Positions 1 to 11,002 of a DNA stretch of 42,693 bases are shown one piece after another (positions within the stretch are counted from its first letter, which is position 1; each line of letters starts with the position of its first letter). The notes below the pieces were generated by a model. It was not told where the DNA came from and made no database searches. It saw nothing but the letters and a program-made list of their open reading frames with translations. This stretch comes from Cercozoa sp. M6MM (Eukaryota > Endomyxa: Ascetosporea): the NCBI GenBank assembly GCA_040357565.1, contig JBDODJ010000094.1. One strand, written 5' to 3'. The position numbers and the translations under genes were made by a program.

Positions 1-574
1 TTTTTTTAAGTTGTTGGGTTGCTTCCGCGCGGATACAGTAGTTTATGATGTAACATAGGCGTACTTACGAGTTAGATATGTACGGTATGCAAACCTGTAT
101 CTATGGTATTGAAGACGACTGAACGCGGCACAGCTTGAACCGAACTACAATTCCTGCCACAATGGTTCGGATTTGATCGTCCGCGACCGAGAAACGCGAC
201 GCCGGACCAGTAACAGCCTACTACAGCCACCGTAGTCATACAGAACCCTTCCGCCAGAAGTTTGCCGATGCAAGCCCTTTTTTGTTTCTTACCACTTACA
301 GTCTCTGTCGCTCAAAGAGAAAGTCTAGTCTGTTAGTTAGTAGAGTCTTCTAGGAAACCAACTATGTAGTTCCCCTGCACCATCCTAGTCTGTTAATGTA
401 TCGGATGGTACCATATACTTGCAGTCTCTCTGTCGTTCGAAGAAAAGCCTGAGCAATGGAACTATCCGAACTGGACCAAGGGACCCGGCTTTAGTTGAGA
501 AAATGTACGAGTAAAATCGACCAATGCACAGTGCTCGTTTCAATTTCCTACTTTCCTTCCCGTCCGCTTTTCGT
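1..574. other. intergenic / 3' flank of glutamine synthetase
   Basis: No convincing coding exon is seen on either strand. The stretch lies downstream of the glutamine synthetase stop and probably holds its 3' UTR on the right. Short open frames here have no family resemblance and overlap on both strands. Confidence 0.5.
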
Positions 575-1211
575 TTACTTCTCGGCGAGACCCAGAGTGG
601 TCTGCGTGATGATGCCGACCACATCGTAGGGCGAGGCAGAGGCGGCCGGACGACGGTCCTCAAAGTAGCCGGCCTTGACGTTGCGCGGCAGACGCACCGA
701 GGCGCCGCGATCGGCTTGACCGCTGCTGAACGTCTCGGGGTCGCTCGTCTCTATACAAGGCATGGGTCGTGCCGGTGCAGGTGTGTTAGGGGTACAGTAA
801 CATTCTAGGAACACACCGAACTCGCCGCAAAGACGCATGGCATTGTCGACGCCATAGACGGCCATGTGCTCCTTGTGCTTGCCGCCGAGACGCTCGATTG
901 CCTGCATCATGGAGGTGCGGTCACCCGACTTGGCCTCGGTGCGCATCTGCTGCGTCGAGTAGTTGGTATGCAGGCCGGCGCCGTTCCAGCAGCCCTGTGA
1001 ATGTGCAGCGCACCTCGTACTTTGTGTAGAGAGTTCCATGCCAGTCAGGGTGTAGACTGTATCTACCTTAGCGATGGGCTTGGCAGCAAAGGAAACCTGC
1101 ACGTCGTAGGACTCGGCCACACGACGCAGCAGGAAGCGCGACATCACTGTTCTCAAGAAAAGACAGGTCACACAGAGATAGAGAAAGATGTATATATCTA
1201 TATATATTACG

Positions 1212-1266
<55 letters not shown>

Positions 1267-2276
1267 AAAGAGAGGCACCTAGCTGGTCGGCAGCATCCAT
1301 GCCTTCCACTGGACCAATCTGATACTCCCATTGGCCGGGAGCTACCTCGCTGTGCCGACAGAGTTAATTTGCATTATATATTTATTGAAAGAGAGATAGA
1401 GAGAAAGAGAGAAAGAGAGACAGAGAGAGATATAGATAGAGATGGAAAGACTGACCCGTTGGTGCCCGAGATGAGCAGACCGGCGTACATGGAGGCACGT
1501 GCGTGCGACTCAGAGACCAGGCGTCCCACGGCACGTCCAGCGCCGTTACCGCAGTAGTATGGCCCTATGTAAACCCATTAATTGTATACTATCCAGTACG
1601 CGGACAACTATAGAATGCTGACACAGGTACCCTGTGCGGGAGGTTCGCCGTCGGAAGGCCATCCGAGCGGACACGAGGTCGCCGTCTCCAGCAGCGTGTA
1701 TTCCTGCTCCAGGCCGAACCACGGGTGCGCTGCGCGTGCCTCGTGCGAGTTCATCACATCCGCCCACTGCACACAATACACACAAATATATAGATAAACT
1801 AGTTAAGCTATAATTTCTACATATTTATGTATAAATAAATAATGTCTACATACAATGTATATGTATAATAAATAAGCTATGTTATAGATATACATATATA
1901 CACATATACATATACCTTGGTGCGCTTGCTGTGACTGTCGGCACCGCGAATGTCGCACAGCACAATGACGTTGGCGCCGCCGCCGGCACCCGCGCGGAAG
2001 GGATCGCGGTACACCTTGACTGGCAGCAATTCGACCTCCGAGTCGCCGCCGTCGGCCTGCTGCGTGCTGGAGCCGTCGTAGTTCCACTCGGGCATGGCCT
2101 CGACGACACGGTCGCGCCAACTCATCTCGGGGTCACTGGGAGGCACGCGCGGCACCGAGTCATCCCTGCCGTCGCCTTTGTGCTGCGAGTGCAGCGCGCG
2201 CACCGTGTCGAGGCCCTCCATTAGCACGCGGTGAATGCGCTGATTCACATTCCAATACAATTCTATATTTATAAAG

Positions 2277-2308
<32 letters not shown>

Positions 2309-2561
2309 GCAGATATCAGACGTGATGGTTAGCGAGTAGTACGCGCTCGGAATCGAGAGGCGAGCGAGCACTGAACACGCGCAGTTTGGAGCGTACGTCA
2401 CCATCAGCATCGAGCCAGACGTACTCGGCAGTGAACTGGTCTACTCCAAGTCGACAACAGCAACAATCAGTTGGCCCAAGAGTGAGCACAGCCCAAAATG
2501 GAAGCAAAAAACCTGGGTGCGGAAGAGCGTCGAACTGGGCTGCCACCACGGGCGACAACAT
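575..2561 (-). CDS. glutamine synthetase (eukaryotic GSII type)
   Basis: Makes glutamine from glutamate, ammonia and ATP, probably in the cytosol since no targeting peptide is evident. Nine exons on the minus strand (2561-2513, 2440-2343, 2239-1916, 1766-1631, 1564-1456, 1349-1279, 1146-1067, 994-817, 750-575) join to 406 codons with every phase closing; GSII enzymes are usually 350-430 aa. Family motifs in order: [98 protein letters not shown] and [15 protein letters not shown]. The usual His-Glu-Thr motif near the end reads Phe-Glu-Thr (CGEFETSD). Two introns (1147-1278 and 1350-1455) carry GA-rich microsatellites. The start at 2561 gives a normal N terminus, but an acceptor-like site upstream near 2601 leaves room for another 5' exon. 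Confidence 0.93.
1211..1262. repeat. (GA)n microsatellite in a glutamine synthetase intron
   Basis: An almost uninterrupted AG dinucleotide run within intron 1147-1278. On the sense (minus) strand it is CT-rich and may serve as an extended polypyrimidine tract. A second, less regular GA-rich stretch lies in the neighbouring intron at about 1387-1446. Confidence 0.9.
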
Positions 2562-2895
2562 CTTCTGCGGCCATTGCGCCGCCTGAACGGCTTGCGAGAC
2601 CTGCAACACACGCATGCAAGAGTTGACATGCCAAAACATAGGCAAGGATGATGCAAAATCCGAAAGCTCCCACACGCATAAAAGGGCAACGAATATGGGC
2701 AACACCGTCGGCAAAAGACGCCGAAACAAGAGGCACAAAATGCGGTCAGACAGCACAGTCCAGCGAAAAGACACTTTGCTTTTATTTACACGTCCTGTAC
2801 CACCAACAAGGCACCGACAAGGAACTTCATTGCAACTACGATAACGCGCTCGAACCACTAGCTCCGAAATAGCAAAGTGCAAGAACGACTGAAGG
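2562..2895. promoter_or_regulatory. divergent upstream region between glutamine synthetase and the next gene
   Basis: The two genes start 334 bp apart and point away from each other, so this must hold both promoters and 5' UTRs. No TATA-like element stands out. On the minus strand there is a plausible splice acceptor (TGTGTTGCAG, near 2601), hinting at a 5' UTR intron or extra first exon of the glutamine synthetase gene. Confidence 0.4.
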
Positions 2896-4867
2896 ATGAG
2901 TGACTCCGACTTCTTGGAACCGCGGTTTGGCGACGTGTCTTACGAAAAGACCGAGCGAATGGAGTACATTTTGTTGCGCTCACTCCGAGCACCCGTCTTC
3001 AATCGCACGTCATCACTGTAAAAGTAGTCAGCAACGCTGATCTTTACATTCATCAAGTATCTGACCGCAGTCACTTTGTGCAGTTCTGTGCACTGTCAAG
3101 ACGCGCATGGCCGGGCTTCCGCGCGTGTATAGTGCTATTAGCGAGCTATAAAGTGCACGAGAATGCGGAGAAAGCAGAAATTGCAGCAAGCCCGGCAGGC
3201 AGCACGAATGGTCGTCATGTTTCTCGTTCTGCTTGTTGCCCCCAGCACTGTAGCCTTTTGACCACTCCGTAGGGTCTTCTCGACAGAGCAGTTTCCCTGA
3301 TCGAAGAGTTACCCGACAGTGAGAGCCGTGAGGTTGGTGTAGCCCAGGCGTTGTGCGAAACTTGTCGCGTGAAAGCGTACGAAACCGCGGCAGCTTTGCT
3401 TTCGAAATTTCAAGACGATTTTGACGTTGGCAGTGCCGTCATGCGGCTACTTGGTACAGTCAGAAGTATGCTTACTACTTCAAGGAGGCACTGGACACGT
3501 GTGTTTGTGTGTTGTAGCCAGCGACGACGGTTTCAGCGACCCACTGAGTCAGTGCATTGGTCAGAGCGAGCTGGCCAGGCGACTGGTGGCGGCAGGAGTG
3601 CGACCCAGTGGTGGCGAGTTCTACCGTCGCGTTGTTGAAAGTGGCAGCGTTCGTGGCAATGTCGAAGTGCTGCGTCTCGTGGCGCTGTACGACCCGCAGT
3701 TCGCGTAATTAACTTATATACGCTTTTGCCAAAGTAAATGTATTTCTCATGTGGATATGTTCGAATGTTACGATGCAAGCATAGTTTATTTTTTTAGCAG
3801 ATATTTTTTTATAATTGACTTAATTATATATTCGTGTAGTAAATTTATAGATAGAAATATGTATATAGTATATGTACAAACTGGGCAGTATCGCAAGAAC
3901 AGTATCACAAGTATCGACTTTATATTATGTATAACATGGTGTGTACTATATGTGCAATGCTAGATATATATATATATATATATATATATTCATATGTAGT
4001 ATGTGCACAGTGCGCACGTGCTCACGGACGATGGTGACTGCACGTCGGCACTGTTGCTCCCACTGACTGATACTGTTGATGCCAACGATCGCACTGTCGC
4101 CGTCTACGCGATGTTGCTGGAGCTGTTGTCAGCTCGCATCGGTCGCGCCGCGGTCGGTCGGCAGCTGGACCGGCAGCGCGCGCTGTCGGTGCTGCTGAGT
4201 GGAAGTGCTGAGTCCACCAACATTGAGGAGTTCGTGGCCCTGCTTCTGGAGTACGAGGGTGCGTTTCTCCTGTCTATATGTAGTATACACCATAACTAAG
4301 TATCTTTCTGCATGTATACATGAGTACTGTAGCCACACCGACGTTGGAAGCGGCGCTGTTTGCACTACAGTCGTCCAACAGAGCCTGGGCGACCGGAGTT
4401 CTGCGACAACTGCTCGCGTGCGGCTGCTGTCTGAGTTCGCTCGTTGTCTTCGAACAGTCACAAGTCAGTCGAGACTGTCAAGTCAGTCAAGCTTCTGACT
4501 CAAAGGAAGAGGACTCTGACTCTGACTTTAACTTTGACTCTGACTCTGACTCTGAGTATGACCCTGCAGAAGAGGGCAGCCCAAACCCATTGCAACCCGA
4601 GACGGCTGCCTTCCTGTCGCGTGTCTTGCAGTCCGTACTACAGGAGGTACAGTCGGGCTCTAACTATCCGAAAAGAAGTGCGTTTAATCAACGCAGAGGA
4701 GTTGCACGCACCACGTGCTGTCAACTCTCGGATCGGCGGGCCTGCCCAAGATAACGTTGCCGCTCGACATTGTGCGTGAGTGCGTCGATTTCACATGTCT
4801 GCCTTGTGCCTCGGTGCTGCGCTTCCGCCGGCCGCAAGTGATAGCCCAGCGGCCGGCCGTTGACTAG
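2896..4867 (+). CDS. unrecognised helical protein with an acidic Asp/Ser-rich tract
   Basis: I do not recognise the family. Exons 2896-3017, 3273-3453, 3518-3704, 4011-4258, 4333-4646 and 4697-4867 join in phase except at the first junction, which needs one small extra exon between 3071 and 3130; two alternatives fit (3084-3126 or 3071-3129). The product is about 420 aa. It opens MSDSDFLEPRFG and is mostly leucine-rich helices resembling an armadillo/HEAT-like solenoid (for example RTVAVYAMLLELLSARIG and TLEAALFALQSS). Around 4510-4575 an acidic low-complexity tract reads SDSDFNFDSDSDSEYDP, coded by a CTCTGA repeat. The C terminus ends LPLDIVRECVDFTCLP and about 20 more residues. No signal peptide or membrane segment is seen. 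A polyadenylation-like AATAAA lies at 4887-4892. Confidence 0.7.
3963..3989. repeat. (TA)n microsatellite in an intron
   Basis: A run of TA dinucleotides in intron 3705-4010 of the unrecognised gene, just upstream of its acceptor (GTGCACAG). It accounts for part of this intron being longer and more AT-rich than others in the window. Confidence 0.9.
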
Positions 4868-5181
4868 CGCTAACAGAACTGTTGAAAATAAACTTCATAC
4901 TCTAGACAATACTTGCGATCCTACGCGGGGTCTGGGAAAATGCGATGGAACACCAAGCCCGAAGTTCAATTCAGTGCGCGTTCTAGCCCAGCTGAACCGA
5001 GGCGCACTACAAATTTAAAGACGTTATGAGGGCGTAAGTTGCGCTAATCCCCGGAACAAGAAGAAAATCTTCATGTCCGGTCTATTTGGACTTGGACACT
5101 GTAGTGCTTCAGTTCAGTTCATGATCGAGTTCTGATCTGATTGCATGGAGTTAAATCGACACAGTAGCTGTGCCTATCGCG
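4868..5181. other. convergent 3' spacer
   Basis: Short spacer between two genes that end towards each other. It contains an AATAAA at 4887-4892 suited to the left gene. No coding exon or RNA gene is recognised. Confidence 0.5.
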
Positions 5182-7227
5182 TTAGCGGAAGGACATGCCG
5201 TACTCGGCCAGGGCGTCGTCCATCCGGTTTAAGCGTAACCTGCAGCACACAAAAAGAAAACTGTTTGCAACACGAAAAAACAAGTGAGAAAGAATCCAAC
5301 TGCCACTGACGGCAACGCGCGTGCAGGGCCGCCGCGTGCGCCGAGTCAAAGCCGAGCCGCCGCAGTTTGGCGTGATTGCTGTCAGGCACAAAAATACTCG
5401 TAATGACAGCATTTGAGAGAAATGGGAATTGAACAACAGTACAGTCGCAGCTGCGTCAAAAGCTTTGCCCAGCGACGCAACACTCGATCCACACGTTTCA
5501 GCACTTGCAGTGGACGCTATCGGCATTATTATATTCGATTGGGGTTTTGTGTGGGAAAAATAAGCACCTGTGCCATCTTCTCCAAGACTGCTTGTTGTTG
5601 TTGCTGCTCACTCAGTTAATTTGCACACAATTTGTGACGCGTAAATGTGGTTTACCGAGAGCGCCGAGAAAGCTTGGGATTCGGCTAGTTCCACGCGTAC
5701 GGTTTCGTCAGCCTGCAGTGCGAAACCACGCAGAAACTCCGCAAACGAAGCCTGCGTCACATCGATGGAACTCTCTGTCGATTGTTGTTGTTGTTGTTTC
5801 TGTTGTTGCTGTGGCGTTTCTCCCTCGTCGTCCGAGTCGCTTTCAAACAGCGACGGAAACAGGTCGTCGTCGGTGCCGGTTCTTTCAACTGAAACTTGTT
5901 TGTGCCGGTCAAAGTTGGGAACTGCCGTTGCCAGCATTCGCTCGCAGCGCGAGATTATGTGTTCAAAGGCCTGCACACATGCATACGGATACATGAACTG
6001 TATTCATAGATATGCAGATTAATCTCAGACACAAACAACAACTGAACACCTGTGTGTACTTGGGCGTGATATTGTGATAATGCGCCAGTAGAGATCGCAG
6101 TGTGGCGCCCTTTCTCGCACTGACAGCACGTACAGACACAGCCAGATATAGATAGCACAGACACAGAAAACAAGCAAGGAAGAAAGCAAGAAAGGAGTAA
6201 ACAAGGATGCAAGGAAGCAAGGAAGCAAGGGAGGCACCTTCGAGCGGCCAGACGTGCCACGCAGGCCGGGTGTTGCGTGCGCAGAAAAGTACGCGCAGTG
6301 CTCACGAAAGGATACCGCTGGCGCAGGTGCTGCTCCCACTCGTCCAGATACCGCAATGCCGTGTCCAAAAACATTCGCGCCGACAGTTGGTCCTCGCAGT
6401 CCATGTGCTGTGCACTAAACACTCGCATACAAGTGAATACTACACATACACCCTGAACAATAAACTGAAGGCTACGAAGCTGCGAATTCGGCCTCGAAAT
6501 CGCGATTGGCCACACTAGCCGAACCCTGTGCTTTCAGGAGGATAATCAGTGTAGACGGAGAAGGGTAAAGGGAGAAACTATAGTGCACCGAGTATTGCGC
6601 GAGTCGCTCACAACGCGCGCGATAGACGCGGCAGTTGCGCGCGTTGACGCTGCGCACTTTGCGCTCAGCGTCCAAGCAATCCTCGGTCTTTTCCAGCATC
6701 GACTGCGACGACCAGGTACACATTCAAGACAAAAAAACTCACAGACACAAAGTAAGATGCACTAGGTACCATCATGATGTCGCGAAACAAAGCTCCGCCA
6801 TCATCAGCCAATAGAAGGCACCGTACGTGCTTTGACCTGCCCAGGTTGATACTCGCATCAACAGGAACAGTCAGACATGTTTAAAAGTACCGCATAATCA
6901 CGTGATGCAGCAACTGCAAAGCACGAAAGCGATGTAGTAAATCGCGCGATTTGGCCCGACGTAGCAACTCTTGCGCCAATGCTCTCGCGAGCTCTGACTT
7001 TTCGGCACCGTCCCCACGCAGCTGCAGCTTTAGCGTGCGCAAGTGCTTCTCACGCTCACCCTGCGTCAAGCCGCGGCCTTTCGCACGTTTCGTAAGTTCC
7101 GTCTGTCCACAAAGCGCCAGGATTCGTCACGATCAACGTGGAGGAAGTCTTTGCTCACCGTTGCATGCACGACAAAATCTTCTGGAGTTTCAAGGCAGAA
7201 GCGTCTACGTTTGGCAGGTCTGTCCAT
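5182..7227 (-). CDS. UVSSA-like / VHS-fold protein (tentative)
   Basis: Ten exons (7227-7159, 7102-6891, 6836-6770, 6702-6589, 6407-6238, 6119-6050, 5970-5656, 5516-5443, 5396-5307, 5239-5182) join exactly to 412 aa. After a basic start (MDRPAKRRRF) come helices with ELTKRAKGRGLT, RFRALQLLHHVIMRSKHVRC, LRYLDEWEQHLRQRYP and ISRCERMLATAVPNFD. This order resembles the N-terminal VHS-like region of UVSSA, which brings TFIIH to stalled RNA polymerase II in transcription-coupled repair: there too an arginine-serine-histidine helix is followed by a tryptophan helix and a cysteine helix ending in a proline. A Gln-rich stretch (PQQQQKQQQQQS) and an acidic stretch follow. No C-terminal zinc-binding segment of full-length UVSSA is seen. 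Another VHS/ENTH-type protein remains possible. Its start lies 206 bp from the divergent membrane-protein gene. Confidence 0.6.
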
Positions 7228-7433
7228 GTTTTTACCAAATCACGCCTGTTAAAGTACGTGAGAGAATACACGGTACCGTACTCTGCCGTGCTTTTATGGC
7301 TACACCATCGAAAAACAAAAATAAATGATTGGGCACCTTCAAGCGATCTCCAGACACCAGTTCCCTGCAGTGTTTGCTCATGCACAGTGTGTTAATACTG
7401 CCAACCCAAGAGTTAGGAAAACGACGTCAGAGA

Positions 7434-9614
7434 ATGATGACCTCCAGTCGACATCGCTCAAGGGCGTTTTTTGTGCTGACCATACTCTCAGTCGCTTCAT
7501 CGCCATGTGTGGCGGTCGAAGTTGTTCCTCGCGCTTCTTCGAGTGTCGTCGGTGCGTACGCTTGCAAGGTGACGCGATCGGCGAATAAAGCGATTGGAGG
7601 CGTGGGCTTCGAAGCAGGTAAAAGTTGCTTGCTTTTCCTTTAGCCAATGCATCGAGTACTTGTTGTGTTGCTGCTGCAGAAGAGACCTGGGAGAGGTGGA
7701 AATCCGGAGATGAAAGGTTCAGTATCACGGTGAACCTTTTTGATCGGAATCTTTCAGCGACGGGAGTCTACTCAAACATCCCTCGAGTCAAAAGCGACGA
7801 CGAAGATCAGGACACGCGCTTCAAAGCATACTTTTTCGATGCGATGGAAGGTATGGACTGCTCTTTGTGTCTGTCAAAACTTGCAATGTTGGTTTGGTTG
7901 CTGATTGATACAGAGGCAGACAAGGTAGATTCGCCGCACTCCTGGGGCGATTCACGGCAACATGTCCGGCTCGTGACTGGAGCGAACTGGCATCTTGCAG
8001 TCACTTTCTCGTAAGCATTCTTTTTTGTTTTCTTAACTTGGAAACTGACTCAAAAATCAACCCAAACCCCTTTTTAAACTTATTCTGCGTACTTGATTAG
8101 AGGAGATGCGTCCCATGCAGATGTGGACTGGTCGACATTGCTGCCCATTCCGGTATCTCTCGTTTGCAGTTGGCGATGAAGTTGGAATTGTTTTTGCAGA
8201 AAACAGCCAATCTTACGGGCACTGCTGACGGTCAAACGCGAGTCGTGCGATTAATCGAACCGCGTCAGTTCGACGTGTTTGCTGAAGCATATGCTACTGC
8301 AAGCAAACGTACCACGCCTCTTTTTTAATTTTTTTAAATATTTGTTCCATGCTGGTGGTTTTTGCTTGTCTGGCAGGCAAAACCGTTCATTGGATCAGAC
8401 CATGTAGGCCGTCATTTTCTTGAAGATTTTGTTGTGTAGCTTGTTTACCCCCCCCCCCCAGTGGACGGACTGATGACGCACTGTGCCACCGTCGAATGTA
8501 TCGAAAACTGCGCGAGCGATCCAATGGCTAAAGCTATCGAAGTCATGTGCGTTCCTATTTTTCCTTTTCTTTTGTTTTGTCTGTCGAGAAAACTGGTGCT
8601 GTGCAGCTGTTTCATCATGCTGGCGTTTGTGTTCCTGGCTCCGTTCATAGCCAACTACGTTGTGATTCGCAAGGGTGCTCTGTGCGGTGACCTTGCAGTT
8701 ACGGTGCCGGACGAATTGCGCGACCTCTACGACTTGCGCAAGAAGGCGCTTCGCAACTGTACCAATGTTTTTGGCTCTTTCTTATGTTTTTTTAAAATTA
8801 TTATTATATATTCGCCTGTTGTATGAGTATATAGATATGTATATGCACGCATGGACTAACACGTTTTGTTTTTTCGGAGGGCAGTGCTCACAGGCGTCGT
8901 TGTCGCCGAAGCAGCCCTGTTGTTGTATGCTTTTCCTGTCTTTGTACTGTACTGTACTTTTATCAGAACTACTCGCTTTTTCTCCTTGAGGTAGGATCAC
9001 GCTTTCAATTCTGTCCTTCTTCCTGCCGGGCACACCACTGGACGAGGGAATCTTTTTTCTGGTGGCACTGCCGCTGTTTGTGTTCTACTGCGCCTCTTGC
9101 ACGGCCTACATCTTCGTGGCCTACGATCTCAAGAGGTGTGTCACTTGTTACTTTGATTGACTAGACTTGACTCGATTGACTTGACTTGACTTGATTGACT
9201 TGGCAGCTTCCTCATCGTCTCAGTGCCGTCCACACTCACGGCTATCGGCTGCATCGTTGCCTCCTCATTGCTGTACACTGTGAGATTATTCGTGTACACA
9301 CACATACACACCTGAGTCGTTTGTTATTGGTATGATGCAGACCCGAGATCGCCTTCTTTGCGGTGTCGCTCGCACTGCTCATGGTCGTCGTGGTTGTACA
9401 ATCCGTGCGACTGCACCGCGTCACGTCACGCGTCGAGACCGCCTCTGCGTCGTGGCCGCCGCTCAACGCGCGCAATGCCGCCTCGCATCGCCACCCGGCG
9501 CGGTCACGCGACCTCAACCTCAGTCGAGGCAACGCGCCCGCACTTTACACTGAGGAACCACGCTCGCGCGGACGCCGCCGATCAGACAGTGTCGCGCTCA
9601 CGCATGTTGCTTGA
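7434..9614 (+). CDS. novel membrane protein: secreted ectodomain plus about five transmembrane helices
   Basis: Not recognised. Twelve exons (7434-7617, 7680-7850, 7914-8010, 8101-8152, 8200-8308, 8377-8403, 8462-8546, 8607-8758, 8885-8948, 8995-9135, 9207-9272, 9341-9614) join exactly to 473 aa. A signal-peptide-like start (FFVLTILSVASSPCVAVEVV) leads into an ectodomain of roughly 190 residues. This includes FSITVNLFDRNLSATG, a potential N-glycosylation site (NLS) and a cysteine cluster, HCATVECIENCASDP, just before the membrane. Hydrophobic segments follow: IMLAFVFLAPFIANYVVI, VVVAEAALLLYAFPVFVL, FFLVALPLFVFYCASCTAY, LIVSVPSTLTAIGCIVASS and FFAVSLALLMVVVVVQSV. The tail is basic, Arg/Ser-rich and probably cytoplasmic. 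A GOST-type or other ectodomain-plus-helices receptor family is conceivable, but the helix count looks too low. The first of two adjacent ATGs was taken as the start. Confidence 0.75.
9155..9204. repeat. TTGACT-type short tandem repeat in an intron
   Basis: Intron 9136-9206 of the novel membrane-protein gene consists largely of degenerate repeats of TTGACT / TTGATTGACT. Confidence 0.8.
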
Positions 9615-9762
9615 TCTGCCATGCTGATTAAAGTAAACGAAAGATCGAGTACTCGACTCACAAACTGAAAACGAAACGGGTGCGATGCGGCGATGGCGTC
9701 AGAGACTCTAAAACTGGATTTACTTTGCAGCTGAGGAAACAACGCGACGGAAAACTGCGATG

Positions 9763-10802
9763 TCACAACAAAGCGCCGAAGATGTCGCCAATGAGGTCCT
9801 TCTTTTTCTTGGAATTCCGACTTTTGTCTTTCTTTTTCTTCTTCGATTTCTCCTTCTTCTTTGATTTGACCGGAGGCTTGGCTTGAGGTTTGGTTTGAGG
9901 TTTCTTCGGCAACGTGTTTGCCTGCTGCTGCTGAGTCAGCGTCTCTGTTTCTCTCACAGTCGCTTGTGTCACTTTCTGGCGCTTGGGGAGCGGCTCGTCG
10001 TCCTGAAAAAGACACCCCGATGGCACGAAAACAAGGAAAAGATTGGAAGGACTCACATCAAAAAAGCCGCGCCTCCTGCGAGCGGGCAACTTAGCAATGA
10101 CTGAGACATCCTGGGACTCTGTGCTCTCAGAGTTAGCCGATTCCGAGTCGTTTGTGGCTTGCTCGCTTTGCTCAGGTTTCTCGGATTTCGCGGGTTGGGC
10201 TCTTTTGTCAAGCTCGCTGTAAAAAGGCAAAGCAGCAACGTAAAAGACAAAGACGAAAAGAAGCAAGCTGCACAGTACACAGAACAAGTCGCCCAGTCCT
10301 CGTTCACTGTGGTCTCTTTCCTCAGCGGCAGCAGCGCGTGGATACAGAGTGCTCTGATGGTGGAGATCACGGCCGACGCCGACAGCGCGAACGGCATGAA
10401 GTACGAGCGTGCTGCCATGTCTCGCAGGTGCAGCACCGCCTTTTCGCAGCTGCACACCGTGCGCCACAGCATCGGACCCAACTCGCTTTCTTCTTCGACT
10501 AAAAAGAAATCACAACTAAAAAGAAAACACAGGGCACCATTGTCTCCCTCTGTCAAAAACATCGACAGAAACCTCAACTACCCTCGCGCAGACGACGCAC
10601 ATCACGTCGTGCCTCCTGCAGCTTGCGCCAGTACACACCGCGGCGATGCTGGTTCTGGTTCTTGTACATCAATCGCTCCAGCAGCGCGCTTTCTGCTTGC
10701 GTTGAGATAAACATCACACCAGTCACACAGGAGCGTTTTGTACCCAGGTTTTGTACCCAGATCGAGCCGATCTTGTATCTCGGCCCACGCTGACTGTGGC
10801 AT
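9763..10802 (-). CDS. NEPRO: NEPRO-like nucleolar protein
   Basis: Five exons (10802-10757, 10695-10582, 10498-10279, 10216-10057, 10002-9763) join exactly to 259 aa. The N-terminal half carries the NEPRO/RMP1-type signature: ESALLERLMYKNQNQHRRG, then WRKLQEARRDVRRLRE, then a hydrophobic helix block ARSYFMPFALSASAVISTIR. The C-terminal half is disordered: acidic/Ser-rich, an arginine patch (PARRRRGFFD), glutamines, then a long lysine-rich stretch ending KKDLIGDIFGALL. In animals NEPRO is nucleolar and linked to RNase MRP and rRNA processing; the lysine-rich tail here fits nucleolar targeting. It is shorter than the animal protein. The start at 10802 is the first ATG after an in-frame stop and gives a sensible first helix. 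It diverges from the cullin gene across 200 bp. Confidence 0.75.
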
Positions 10803-11002
10803 ATTAGAGCAGCCTAACCAGCTCTACCGCGCAGCGGAACACGGCGACACTCGTCAGCGCGCTGTGTCGCACGAAACCAAGCGTTGACTACTTTTCGTTA
10901 AGGGAAACGAGATAAAGAACTGACTGAGAAAAATCCGTCAGAAGCATCTGTTCGCGACAGCCCAGGGTGCCATTAAAGGCTGGGGGCGACTTTGAACTGA
11001 AA
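10803..11002. promoter_or_regulatory. divergent promoter region, NEPRO-like / cullin
   Basis: Only 200 bp separate two start codons that point apart, so both promoters must lie here or within the first introns. The cullin gene has a 24-nt first coding exon followed by a 164-nt intron, long for this locus, which could hold regulatory sequence. No canonical element stands out. Confidence 0.35.

Noticed and set aside
575-1309. A single long frame through the glutamine synthetase locus encoding serine-leucine repeats (SLSLSL)
   Set aside because: The repeat is the translated GA microsatellite inside intron 1147-1278; the family alignment demands splicing around it.
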